A stretch of DNA of 64,000 nt, from positions 6,231,945 to 6,295,944 of the forward strand of contig NW_025335873.1 in assembly GCF_004798865.1 (NCBI RefSeq). The letters run 5' to 3'. This DNA is from Varanus komodoensis (taxonomy: Eukaryota > Chordata > Lepidosauria > Squamata > Varanidae). Numbering within the stretch: the stretch's first letter is position 1; every line of letters begins with the position of its first letter. Below are positions 13,530-25,404 of the stretch, piece by piece. The translations under genes were made by a program, and so were the position numbers. Below the pieces are notes generated by a model that did no database searches, was not told where the DNA came from, and saw nothing but the letters and a program-made list of their open reading frames with translations.

Positions 13530-14240
13530 GATTGCCTTTCAGGGCCACCAACTTAGACCAGTTTTGCCTCCTCTGACTGGCAGTGGCTTTTGCCACGCTT
13601 CCAGAAAGGAGTCTGTCCCAGCATTCCTAACAAGACCGCCTTTAAAAAGAGATGCCTTGGGCTGAACCCCAAGGCAACTCGCTCTTTTCTCCATCACAAA
13701 CACATGAGCTATAAAATAGAAAAAACAGCAAAGGCACTTACTAAAGTAAACCTCTGTCACAGTGCACAGAGTGTCAATAGACAAAGAGAGAATTCAGTGC
13801 AGAGGAGTACCAAGATGCTAAAATGGGATTTATTATGTCTGCATAAAATGCTAAGTCGACCAGAAAATGGCCCAAAGCTACTGTGCTAATCTACACCGCA
13901 AGCACTTAGCAAACTTGGTATTTTCTTCATCTTAATTAGGAGTGCCTTCAGCTAAAAATCAAACAAAGAAAAAAACGGGGCATTGCACCCATAAAAGCAT
14001 GCCGAATTTATCACCCCAAAATTCAGCATTGTCAAGAAGTTACATTCCCAGTGGATGAATAACATTAGTTGCTTCCTTCTAGTTCAAACACATGTATAGA
14101 TTTCCCTTTGCATGACAAGGGAATGGACACTTAATTCAAAATTGGGGAATAACTCCTAGTTTCATTCAGGTGAGAAGCGTCTATACATCTAAAACAGAAA
14201 GAAATTGGTTTGCATGGCCACTAAACTTGATTGCACAAGT
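13530..14240. other. Intronic DNA with no recognised feature
   Basis: AT-rich unique-looking sequence; nothing recognised. Confidence 0.4.
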
Positions 14241-14244
14241 GTTG

Positions 14245-14342
14245 GCTTATTACTTATTATTATTATTATTAATATTACATTTTGTACAGCCCATAGCCAA
14301 AGCTCTCTGGGCCGTTTACAGCAATAATCATGGAATCATACA
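14245..14342 (-). mobile_element. L2-like LINE 3' tail
   Basis: An imperfect (ATT)n run leads into 'cagcccatagccaaagctct' and 'ctgggccgtttacagcaat', the minus-sense L2/CR1-group tail. Confidence 0.5.
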
Positions 14343-14393
14343 CTCAAGTCACCCATCCCAATTCTGACCAGGCCTGATCCTGCTTAGCTTCCA
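14343..14393 (-). mobile_element. 5S-rRNA-derived fragment (5S-type SINE remnant)
   Basis: Read on the minus strand it gives GAAGCTAAGCAGGATCAGGC, then CTGGTCAGAATTGGGATGGG. This follows the internal promoter region of vertebrate 5S rRNA (GAAGCTAAGCAGGGTCGGGC, then CTGGTTAGTACTTGGATGGG). The 5' and 3' parts of 5S are absent, so it is not a functional 5S gene. A 5S-headed SINE (SINE3 or 5S-Sauria type) is the likeliest source. Confidence 0.65.
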
Positions 14394-14639
14394 CAATTGG
14401 GCAAGAGGAGGCACTTGAGGCTACATGGAAGCCTCATATATATATTACATATAGTGTATATAATACACTGCATGGAAGTGTATTGGGAGAACAAACAAAG
14501 AACAAGAATCAGTGGATGCTTGAGAAGGAATAAGGCAGTGGTTTGAAGCTGACACTTAATCTTTGCACCTTGGATCATCAGACAAAGTCCAGAAAGAACC
14601 TTAACTTCCCAGAAACGAATAAGAGAAGCTACCACACCA

Positions 14640-16180
14640 TAACTTTAGAAACATAGCCTAGGCCTTTTCTTTCCATTGCAGAACATGTCCTCCAAATTAT
14701 TTTTCTACACACATCAACCTGAATAACTCTGGACTCACCGTAAGTGGAGCTGAATTGCTGCATGGATACAGAAAGAAGAACTGCCCCTTTTTTAAAAAAA
14801 ATCTATGTATAAGGATTTTAATATTTAAAGCAAGTTAAACTGATTTTCTCCAAGCAATAGCCTATGCTTCACTTGGGAGTCCCACTTCACTCACAATGGA
14901 ACCATGTACTAGAAAGACTGAGCTGGGTCTCCACTGAGTGGCACTTACAGGGGACTGAGGGAAAGTTAATGTGACTTAAATTAGTCAGGGCTAACTTCCA
15001 TCCCATTTATCCAGTGGCTCGATCCTAAGGATCAGCCATTCTCGATTCAGCACAGTGTCCCTTTGAAGAACATTGCCCAAGTTGTGACTTAATTATGCAC
15101 AAGTTCCAGGCAGTTAATTGCAACTGGCATAATGAAAGAGCTGGAATGCCCCCCCCCCCCCAAGGTATCTTTTAGGTTGCATTCAAATTGTGTTGGCCTC
15201 CTTTGACCCCGGGTCAGATTAACCCTTCACTGTTCTTCCAACCCTATAAGCTGCAGCATTCTTTACAAATGAGTCAAGCACAGATGGCCATTTTCCCCAA
15301 AGGCGGCAGAATCATACAAGAAGCACACTTCCCCAGTCTAGTCCGAGCCAAACTGCAATCAGCAAGCAAGCCCCCCAGTGCTGCAACATATGATCAAAGT
15401 AAAATGTATCCAACACACAAACCCAGCTTCTTGATTAGCCCAACAGATGCCAAGTCAGAGGACACCGTATGGTTCCAAACATTCAGTAAGGTGCTTAAAG
15501 AAACTTTCCAGGGGCTTTGCTCCTCCAACCTTCTGCCCTCCATGGGGAATTTCATATTTTAAATTCTGCAGCAAGTTGTCTGGAAAGCAACATGTAAGGA
15601 AAACACCAAGCATTTGCCACATACTGCAGATCACAGCAAGAGGTAAAGGCCAGGCTGAAAGTGGAAACCAGGCATCCATCTGACAACTATCCCTTTCAAC
15701 CAAATACGGATTTCTCCAAACTAAGCTCATATCAGCTGACAAGGGTGATCTAGATCATCTGGTCTACTCTGAGTTCAAATTTGTGTTCAAATTTGCACCT
15801 TTAAAACCCAGTGAGTCAGTTTTAGTTTGGAAGCATCACAAACTGCTATGCAAAATTTCTTCCAGGTGAACGCGTGTCCTGTTTCACCTGTCCTGAAAGG
15901 GCCCATGCCCCATTGCATGATCTGGCACATGGGCCGAGGTGTCCTTTGTTGTTACCACCACTGTGTTGCAAATAGAGTGTTGGAGTGAGGCAGGGATGGG
16001 TCAATGCTTTGGTTCATTCCACATCTCAAAATGACCCCCCCCCCATGCACATCTCTTGGACTCATGTGTGGGACAGGATGCACCAATCCTTCCGATTTCA
16101 GACTTCCCACATTATACCAAGGTTGTGATCCTCAGCAAATATTCGTTAGCACTCATAGTGGTTGTGTTTTGTGTCATCGA
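14640..16180. other. Intronic DNA with no recognised feature
   Basis: Unique-looking sequence with C runs at about 15,149 and 16,037; no exon or repeat family recognised. Confidence 0.4.
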
Positions 16181-16189
16181 GTCATCTGA

Positions 16190-16440
16190 CACTATGAAGG
16201 AGTAGCCCCCAAAATGTCCTGCATTTGACAGTTCTGCTCAGCTCTTATAAATTCCAGGCTGTGACCTCCCCAATGGAGACAATCCAACTTTGGTTGTCCT
16301 TTTCTTCTGCCTGCAACTTTCCCTGGCATGATTGTTTTCTCCAGGGAATCCTGCCTTCTGATGATATGCTCAAAGAAGGACAGCTTCCATTTTGTCATTT
16401 TCGCTGCTGGATAAAACTCTGGCTAGATTTGATCTAGGAC
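16190..16440 (-). mobile_element. RTE/BovB-type LINE ORF fragment
   Basis: Minus-strand translation from 16,398 reads KLSFFEHIIRRQDSLEKTIM then PGKVAGRRKGQPKLD. This is the C-terminal motif of the endonuclease/reverse transcriptase of RTE/BovB LINEs (canonical: GHxxRRQDSLEKTIMLGKxEGxRRRGRP). Decayed fragment. A poly(A) run at 16,465 lies on the 5' side of the element and is unrelated to its tail. Confidence 0.7.
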
Positions 16441-16489
16441 TCACTTCATCGTTCAGGTCTGTATTTAAAAAAAAAAAAAAAACGCAAAT

Positions 16490-17570
16490 TGTAGGATAAT
16501 ATACCTTTCAAAATGTGCACTTTGGGAGATGAAATTTAGAAATGTTGTGAGAAGCACTTCTTTTTGTCCTCTTTTCTTTTTAAAGTGCAGATTAATACAG
16601 AATGGAACAAGCTTATAAAGCACCTGAAATACAGAAATGAGATTGATCCATCTCTCCCTAGTCTTGGGAAGGAAGGAGAGCAGCCTATATTTTATTAGGG
16701 CCAATTCTTTCCCAGTGAGCTAATTTATCAAAAATTATTGTCGCTGCTCTTATCTTGTTGATTCCATATAAACTGTCTTTCTTAAATAAATCCAGGTTTG
16801 TTTATTCTAGGATCTGAGCCTAGAATATTACTGTGTCCCCTCCATGCTTGCTTGTAACGCTCTTGCGAGATTGGAACTCGCCTTACATATTTTGATATTC
16901 TGAGCTTAGTGCTCCTCTCTGTCACAGGAAGGCTCTTAAATGAAGCAGCTGTCATCCAAGACCAAGATGGTAGCTTTTCAGGGACCCTGCACCTCCCTGA
17001 ACTGAGATATTCCACCAGGCAGGATGGAAGCTTTCTCAGTAACTTACTTCCCTATTTTAACAATAGCAAGATCCCCAACACTGATTTTAAAGGCAAGCTG
17101 AGAGGGCACCAAAGGTCCTACCAGAATCACATTACTGTTGTCTCCGGCTGATTGATCCAGATCAGAGTATCCCCGTTGGTCCCAGAGATGAAGAAACACA
17201 AGACTGATAAAAGCATCTATTTTTCCTTTTTCTTCTGGATATACGAACACAAGCACTTTTGAAACACAAACAGAGAACGACTCAAAACGTTTAAAGCACT
17301 GAAGCTAGCTTTCAACTCACACACAACCTATGAAGCTCAACATTCAGGGGAAATGTGTGTTTTGCCAGGCTCTCATTCTATTAAGGAATATCTCCAGAGT
17401 TTCAAGAGCAAAGTACTAAATTCCTGTTAGGGGAGACATGCTGGTTTAGCAGACAGTTCTCAGCTTTGGTCCAGAACATTTCAAGACTCAGAACGAAGAG
17501 CTACCCCTCAGGAAGATCAAGTGCAACGGCTTGAGAGACTGGAACTTTTCATTTTGGAAACTGCTCTGTT
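16490..17570. other. Intronic DNA with no recognised feature
   Basis: Unique-looking sequence; no exon, RNA gene or repeat recognised. Confidence 0.4.
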
Positions 17571-17574
17571 CATG

Positions 17575-17640
17575 CAATCATAGAACAGAACAGTTGGAAG
17601 GGGCCATGAAGGCCATCGAGTCATTCCAGAGGCCCAGGAG
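17575..17640 (-). mobile_element. CR1 3' terminus fragment
   Basis: Starts 'caatcatagaacagaac' followed by 'gttggaaggggccatgaagg', the minus-sense CR1 3' end. Confidence 0.7.
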
Positions 17641-17649
17641 GCCCCCTTC

Positions 17650-18645
17650 TGACTTGCTCTATTTCTGTTTCTTTTACAGTGGGTTTCTCACATGTCTCTT
17701 CCTCAAGCAACTTGACGCAGTTTGAGAGTCCCACTGCATCCATGGGTGCAGAGTGTTTTCTAACACTTCTGCATCTGTCACCCTGTTCCAGCGAGTATTC
17801 ATTCAGTATTCATTTTGCATCCCACATCTTCAGTTTTCCAGAAATAAGCATTGTTCACTGCCCATATCGTTCTTAACAACATTTAGATTTAATGTCGTGC
17901 TCCTGCACGTTTTCCCCATTCTGCTATGTTTATGTTGGAAAGGTTAAGCATTGTATTAGCAGCCAAGAACCACCCCCAGGCCTTAAGGTATTTTCTATCC
18001 ACGCAAAATGTTGGCCAGCAGGGCTGCAATTGGAAAAGTACGTTATGGAGCTATTCTATACAGGTCTACCAGAAGTTCGCCCCACCGAGTTTGAAGGATC
18101 TTACTTCCAGCTAGCACCTCCATCAGAGTTTGACTTCAGCATTTCACAAATATCTCGCCTATGGACACAGTTGACACAAGCCTGGAACAGTTCTGTGGGA
18201 CACAAAAGCTTGCAGGTTGCCAAGCCCACAGAAGAGTGAAGAACTTTGCCACTCTTGCTGTGCTGGGTTCTTGCAAGGTATTACAAGAAAGCCCCCTTTA
18301 TGCATCCAGGAGACAAGCACTAAGCCCACACCCAATCAGCCTGGGAAATGCCCTTTGAAAACCTTCAGGCTCCTCCGCAAGCTTCATTTCTTGATCAAAA
18401 AGTCCCATCAGACTGGAGGATGAATGATTTCCAAAACGGGGCTTGAAAGAACAGGAAGTCTGCAGAAGTTGACATTAATATGCTTCTGAAGCCTGGAGGG
18501 GAAATGGTTTCCCCAGCCAGTTACAGCAAGCATGTTCTTAACAGTATATGAAACTGTTCCCTGCTCATTCTAAGGTGCAGCTTTCAGGGTCTGCCTCCAG
18601 AGAAATAAGTGGGATGGGAGTCCTGCTGCCCAAGGGCTTCCCATT
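17650..18645. other. Intronic DNA with no recognised feature
   Basis: Unique-looking sequence; nothing recognised. Confidence 0.4.
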
Positions 18646-18649
18646 AGCA

Positions 18650-19060
18650 ACATAGAAACAGAGCGAGTCAAAAGGGGTCTCCCGGGCCATCTAGTCTGAC
18701 CCCCGGCTCCAGCCAGCTCCGCTCACAACATGCCCACCATGTGCATGTCCAGCCTATCCTTGAACAGCCTCACTGATGGGTCATCAAACACCTCCCCCGG
18801 GGAAGCCCTAACTGTCAGGCAATGCTTCCTGGCATCTAAATGGAACCTGGGTTCCCTGAGCTTTGCTCTGTTGGAGCGCATTCTGCCTTCCTCTGCAGGG
18901 GAGAACAGGTCTCTACCCATCTCCATGTGACATCCCCTCACATACCTGTATGTCGCTAACAGGTCCCCTCTGAGTCTCCTCTTCTCCAGGCTGAAGAGAC
19001 CCAGTTCCCCCAGTTTTGCCTCATACGGCATCCCCTGCAAACTGGCCACCAGCAACCCAA
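18650..19060 (-). mobile_element. CR1 LINE 3' fragment
   Basis: About 410 bases of minus-sense CR1. It begins with the 3' end ('aacatagaaacagagcgagt', 'gggccatctagtctgacc') and runs into ORF2. The minus translation contains LGELGLFSLEKRRLRGDLLA and TYRYVRG, the standard CR1 motif (LFSLEKRRLRGDLI..YKYLKG). The same subfamily recurs at 58.9 kb (minus) and 61.8 kb (plus). Confidence 0.85.
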
Positions 19061-19064
19061 AACC

Positions 19065-20985
19065 TCACTGGAAACAATGCACAAACAGATGGTAGATGCA
19101 CAACAGAACTAGGGCGACAAACCGTCTCTTTCCGAGACTTGTTGGATTTCATAGTGCATTCGCCGCTCCAGCCTCACGTCCACCAAGACCTGCATGATCC
19201 TTCAAAAAAGGGATGCCCTGTTTGCTCCAAAAAGGGAACCTCTGGATTAGTTCTATAAGTAGGCCAGTGACTGCTTGCGTATCCACAAGAGATGAGGGGT
19301 TAAGGGAGGGGAAAACAGGAATTGGACAATCCACCCGATGAATGCCTTTCACATTCCCTGTCCCACATCAAGATCTCCAGGCAATTAACAGGCTCTTGAC
19401 AGGCCCAAGTACTAACAAGCACGAAGTCCAGCAACTAGCAGGTACTTTACCGGAATGGAATTTCAAACTACTAAGGTTTTGGAGATGTGCAGATTCGTCA
19501 TCCAGGAAGCCTGTTGCCATCTGCTGAAGAAGAATTCAGGTATGTGGACAACAGGAGGCCTCCAATTCAGAAGCATCTGCTAGTGGTGACGGAACAGCCA
19601 CAACTTAGCCCAGTAACCTACTGCCAACAGAAAAGAACAATTAAGGGCAATTCTTTTATGCGGCATCCTCTATCATTCTGACTCACAAGTGGCTATTCAA
19701 GCTAGAGAGACCCACTTTCACCAAGAATTCTAAAACTCTACTTGAAAAAGAAGCACTGACACCCACTTTTCCTTATTTGCAAAGTAAGCTCATGTTACGC
19801 AAACTCTTCCAGAAGCGGCACCTCGGTTTTTGTGCAGGATTTGGCTAAGGGTGAGTTTGGAACTCGTTGATTATTTGTATAAAAACAAAGGAAAGCTGGC
19901 AAAAAGAGAAACATGGATAAATAAAAAGAGGCAAAATACTATTATTCTAAGCCACAAGGGAATGAAAGTAAGATAAACGTGGGTTGTTTCTCTTGTTCCA
20001 TTTTTTTTTTTTTTTAGTAAGCCAACTGACAAACTTGCTGAATTATCTTTATTTTCCATTTGATTTTTTTCCCTAACACTTGGCAACTTTCCAATTGTTC
20101 ACTTCCCTTCAAAAGCCACTTGTCTTGTTTTAACAAGCAAAATAAGAAATTATTGTGTTGCAGGAGTTTTCACCAGTCCAACTTCTCTGCAAAAGATGAA
20201 TCAGCATCCCAAGCTGGGCCTTAGCGATACTTTATTTCTCCCTAGTTTGTACATTTTCAGATACCCAACATAGCAATTCTGGTTCTCTCTCTCAAGACTG
20301 ATCTCCCTTACAGTTCAGTTGTACAACGTACACTTATTAAAGCACATCCAAACCTTTAGCACTTCCTAAGGGGAAAAAAAGGACATAGAAGCTTCTATAT
20401 TCTCACAGTACATCAAGCTGACCTTCTGTTCCCTTTATTTTTAAAAAAATAAATTTATTTTTAAATACATTTCCAATCAAACAGTTGAAATACATGCAGA
20501 TTTCCTAGCAATTAAGAATAAAAGCAGCACTGCCATTGTAGACTGCTTGTCTCATACATGGATGGGTATTTCTTTCCCACTTTTTTGTTATGGGTCTGTC
20601 ATGTAACAGGGGCCATCCAGAATCCTAGCAGGAGTTCTCAGGACTTGAAAATAACCGTTCATAAATACGAACAGAAAGGGCATGTCTATGAAATTTACCC
20701 CTTTTTTAGTTCTTTTCCAGACTTCTCCATTCCAGCTATTCAACACCATCTCAACCCAGCCCTGAAGGGCAAAAACCAAGCTGTGACTTCCAGCAACAAG
20801 GTTGCCACTAGCAGAAATGCAACCAAATATGACCAGGGAGAAGAGGACAAAAGGGCACTGGGAAGACTGGAAATAGAGCCAGTATCATGTTAAGTCTTCC
20901 TGACTAAAGAGCCAAGCTTTAGTCTTACAGAAGACCCTTTGTCAGAACTGCTAGAGATGGTCCCATAGCTGGCTATGATTTGTTT
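19065..20985. other. Intronic DNA with no recognised feature
   Basis: AT-rich unique-looking sequence with a T run near 20,000; nothing recognised. Confidence 0.4.
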
Positions 20986-20989
20986 TATT

Positions 20990-21238
20990 TGTTTGAAGCT
21001 TTTATATATTTATTTTTCAATGTATATCCTGCCTTTTTCCTACAAAGGGCTCAAGGCAGCTTACATCATTTTCCTCCTCCGTCTTATCCCCACAACAACA
21101 ACCCTGTGAGGTAGGTTGGGCTGAGAGTCTGCGACTGGCCCAGAGTCACCCAGTTGGCTCCATGGCTGAGCGGGGACTCGAACCCAGATCCTCTGAGTCC
21201 CAGTCCCATGCTCTTCACCACCACACCGGCTCTCATAT
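20990..21238 (-). mobile_element. tRNA-headed SINE with L2/MIR-like tail
   Basis: Read on the minus strand: a tRNA-like head with 'ggtgtggtggtgaagagc' (box A region) and 'ctgggttcgagtccccgctc' (box B region). The core 'gggtgactctgggccagtcg' follows, then 'cctacctcacagggttgttg' and an L2-like tail. The element is full-length in outline. Confidence 0.7.
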
Positions 21239-21560
21239 ACCATCCCATTACTGGTGTCTCAGGACAGTTTACAACAAGCACAAATAAAATAAGACCAAAA
21301 GGGTACAGCATCCAGTGATAAACATAAAAAATGCAATGAAGACCAATTAACAATTAAAATGATGGGAAAATGAAAAGGGGTTCACTTGGCACCAAACAGA
21401 GAAAAGTGTCGGCGCCAGGCAAACCTCTCTGGGGAGCGTATTCCACAGTCAGGGTGGCACCGCAGGGAAGGCCCTGCTCCGGGGAACCATCCTCCTGCCT
21501 CAGATCTCAAGGGGGAGAAGATCATACGGCGAAGAAGGTGCTCCTTCAGGCGCCCAGGAG
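21239..21560 (-). mobile_element. L2 LINE 3' fragment
   Basis: Minus-sense L2 3' UTR ('caggacagtttacaacaagc') followed by the ORF2 end ('ggcgccaggcaaacctctct', then 'gggagcgtattccacag'). This is the same arrangement as the copy at 33.3 kb. It may extend to about 21,720. Confidence 0.7.
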
Positions 21561-21729
21561 CCAAGCCACTGGATGGCTCCCTCCATCCCCAGTGGCAGCA
21601 AGCCTGCATGCCCCCATTGCTGAGGAGCTGGGCAGGAGGAAGCCTTCCCCCATCCTGCTTGAGGGATCCTGTGGGCAGCTTTAGTCCAACCCGGCAAGGC
21701 CTCCCTTAAGTTCCGATGCGTTTATGTTG

Positions 21730-22790
21730 CAGCGGAGAAGCACTTCCATTTTGCAGCCCTTCAAATAATGCACAGATTGCATCCAGTTTGTGTGGGTATG
21801 ATGCCACTAAAGGGCTGTTGCGTTTCTCATTATGAAGAGATGCATTCAACACCACGCTCTTATCAAGATTCGAAACAAAGCCCTGAACAATCTCCAAAGG
21901 TCAGAGCTTCCTGGAGCAGAAGAAAATTGGACCCCATCCTGCTTCTTTGAGAACTGGATTGCTGCCTCAGACATTCCTGAGAAGAGAGAGCCCGGCTTTC
22001 AATAATATGCCTAAAATGGGCAGTTAGCAGGGGAATGATGATCGCTTTCCAGCTCATGCAAAAAGTCTCTCCTCATTTCCTGCTGACGGGAGAGCTGGCC
22101 CTGTTTTCGGCAGCCTCAATGGGGTCTGCATTTTAGGGGGAAAAAGAGACAGACTGGAAATCCAGCAGCAAAGCGAAGATAATGAAAAGCAGCTTATGCA
22201 AGGACTGTTCGAAGTGCTTGACAGAAAAGACTCGTATTGAGCAAACACGGTACTAGCAAGGAGCGAAAGGGAACTGTCCAAGCTGTCATGCATGAGACGT
22301 CATCTATGAAGCGGATGGGGAAAAACCCACAAAGGGAAGTTTTGGTTGAGGTTAGTTTAATGCAAATCAGCGAAGCCATATATTCTGCAGAAGAATCGTG
22401 CGACTGCTGTTGCATCTGTGAGGGATACAATTGGAAAGCTGGTAAGACAACTAGCAATCATGAGGCTGCAGAGGAAAACAGGGGAGGGAGAAGGTGTGAT
22501 ATAAAATGGTTTGTTATCACTGGCTTGTAGCTGACTCACTGGGGAAGAACATCATGCTAAGCCAAGTTGAAGATGGCAGAAGAGAGAGACCACCAAAGAT
22601 GGGATAGAAGGACTCCATAAAGGAAGCTACAGCCTAGAATTTACTAGGAGAAGTTCTTCATGACAAGCTGGAATGAAATTGTGGAGATGAGAGTTGAGTG
22701 TCTGGGTGTTCAGCCAGGCTGTTGGAAGATCCTTGCTTCCCTCCCTCTGCTACAGCCTAACAAGGGGGAGTTGGGAGGAGTGGGCTTCTA
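21730..22790. other. Intronic DNA with no recognised feature
   Basis: Unique-looking sequence; nothing recognised. Confidence 0.35.
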
Positions 22791-22799
22791 AGCACATCT

Positions 22800-22980
22800 G
22801 GTGACTGGCCTGATGGGCATCCTTTCCTCTACCGCGGCCTGATGGAGTAGCAGAGGAGGGCTGAAGAACAGCAGTGGAAAAGAGCTTCATGCCCTGCTTG
22901 TAGGCTTCCTGAAGACATCTGGCTGGCCACTTTGAGAACCAGATGCTCACCACAAACCTTCTCAGGTCCAATCCTGGCAG
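22800..22980 (+). mobile_element. Degraded squamate retroposon tail (CR1/L3-like)
   Basis: Plus sense, with 'catgccctgcttgtaggctt' and 'catctggctggccactttga' as key blocks. Same family as the minus copy at 3.1 kb. Confidence 0.5.
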
Positions 22981-22990
22981 CCCCCACCCC

Positions 22991-23455
22991 CATAGAATCC
23001 TAGAATAGTAGAGTTGGAAGGGGCCATGAAGGCCATTGGCTCCAACCCTCTGCTGTGGCAGGACACCAGTTCACACTGTTCCACTCAGAAGATGGTCCAA
23101 ACCCACCTTGAATGTCTCAAGTGTGGGACAACCCACAACCTCTCCAGGCAACTGGTTCCATCATCGTATTGTTCTGACAGCGAGGAAGCTTTTCCTCAGA
23201 TCCTGCCTGAATATGCAACGTTGCAACTTGAGTTGATTATTCGGCATCAGCAAGAAGAGATCCTGGCCTTCCTCTTTGTGACAGCCTTGGAGGTCCTTAT
23301 AGAGGGATCTCATGCCCCCACTCCCACCTCCTCAGCCTTTTCTCAGGGCTGAACGTGCCCGGTTCTCTCAGTCTCTCCTCACAGGGGAGTGTTTCCAAAC
23401 CCTGGATCCTTTTTGTTGCCCTCCTCTGGGCCCTTTCCATTTGCTTGGCATTCAA
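22991..23455 (-). mobile_element. CR1 LINE 3' fragment
   Basis: Begins with the CR1 3' end 'catagaatcctagaatagta' and 'gttggaaggggccatgaagg', continues through 'caacctctccaggcaactgg' and 'gttgccctcctctgggccct'. About 465 bases of minus-sense CR1. Confidence 0.85.
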
Positions 23456-23529
23456 ATGAGAAAGAAGTATTTCCTACACAGCCAGTCTAATTTATTCACT
23501 AGCACAACTGAAGCCCCCTAAATACCCCT

Positions 23530-25400
23530 CCTGTTTAGTCCTCCCCACTCTCCCCCAAGCCCTTGTGAAGAAATGATTGTAATCTCTGCAGCGTATTTGT
23601 TGCATCTGCTGCTACTCTTTAAAACAAATTCCTTAGTATTGTTAAGAATGGTAAAAAAAATATAAGAATAAAGCCCAAGGAATTTAAATTAACCAACCCT
23701 TAAAGGGAATGAACTTATTTGCAGATAAGCGGATTTCTTTATATCCCCTGAAGTAACAAATGCTAATGCAACAATTCTCAGCATTTAAAACCAGCTCTCT
23801 TGAAAGGAGAGGGGCACACCTGAAAAACAAGTCATTAACTGACTTGGAGGGGGGCAGAGAGAGTTTGAAACAGCCAAGCTCAGCACGGACCAAGATCAAC
23901 GGGGGAAACACGCCAGGGCCCAGTTTGGGTAGCCATTCCAGGCTTTGTAAGCTGTGGTTTATAAATGCGGAGTGAGTTGCAGGGCCACATATACCCAAAC
24001 CCACCACCTCCTGTCCCTAGTTTGGACATAAGATGGACTCTGATTCAAAGGCAGTGAGGGTCTTCACCTTTGGAATTGGTGCAGAGGGGGAAGGAATCAC
24101 AAGGACACAGGGAACATCCCCAATGCAATGAACATCCAAATTCAGCGAGAATATTCCTCACAAAATTGGCAGTCTCCTTCCCTCCCTCTCCAGTTCACCC
24201 GAACAGGTAGGAGCTGATAATTCGTAATACAATCAGCATCAAGCAGAATCCCACTTAACCATGTCCGCTGCCAATGGATTTGGAAGATTCCTGGTCATTT
24301 TTCATCCCTGCATCAGTTTGGAGAGAGACAGCAATTGCAACAAGGAAAGACCCAGATAGGAAAGGCTCCTATTCCATCTTTGTCATCTTTGCTCACATGA
24401 TACAAGGGGGGGAGACCTACTTTCCTCACTCACACAATTATTTCACAGTAGAAAAGCTACCTGGAACTGCCTGTTTCAGCAGGTGATGCTGCTGGATTTG
24501 CTGGGCTTACCGTTTCTCTCGCAGCACGAAAGGTTTCCGAAGGAACGCAGGGAACAGCTATTAGCACACCCAACACTTTTAACTCAGCCTGGGCTGCTCT
24601 CCATCTCCGCTCGCCGAGGCGAAGGCAGACCTTGTGCAAACCGTCCGGCAGGTGTTTATCCCAGCCTGAGAGCCACACAACCTCAGAAAAAAGATCAGTA
24701 TTAAAGAGGGATGGCTGGCAGGGTCATACTCTTGAGCTCTGGTGAGAGCAACGTGAATGCAAGAAAGCACTGCACAACCTACCGGCCTCTTCCTCTTCTC
24801 CTCCCCCAACAGGCCCAAATGGGACCCGGGAAGCACAGCCCTTTCATTAGAACATAACAAAGTGACAGAACAGCATAAATCAAAGCAGCACTCTCCTTGA
24901 GACGTGGGAGAGCTGATCCAGACAGAACATTCCTCCTTTTCCCTCCCTTCCAAGAAGCTTCTAACTGCATCCTCTGGATGGTCCTGGCTGACTTTGGCCT
25001 AGAGGATGGGAACTCTGAACAGAGTTGGACATCGACATCATCATCATCATAGCCAGAAACCAGACCAAAGTAAAACCTCAAAAGACGGTACAGAAATATT
25101 AGAATAGAGGCAAGTATTAATCATTGGTTATAAGCTGTAGAGAACAGTGACAATTGTCCATTTCTAAGTTGTATTTTGATAGTACTATGACACCACTATA
25201 CGAACCGGGCCCCCTTGCTTCTCCTGGAATCTGGCAGCAGCAAGGACCTCCTCCTTGCCCCGCGCAGAGCTGAAACACCTCCCTCCTTTTCCAAGGTGGG
25301 CTGGGTCCCACGCTGTCCCTGAGCACCCCCTGCTAGGCCACCCTGAATCTGCCAAGCCCTCTGCCCGCCTTTTCCCCTCTGCCTCCTCCTCAGAGCTGGA
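23530..25400. other. Intronic DNA with no recognised feature
   Basis: Unique-looking sequence with a short (CAT)n near 25,030; nothing else recognised. Confidence 0.35.
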
Positions 25401-25404
25401 CAGC

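Noticed and set aside
16190-16440. Host gene fragment with RRQDSLEKTIM motif
   Set aside because: This peptide is a hallmark of RTE/BovB LINE reverse transcriptases, not a host protein.
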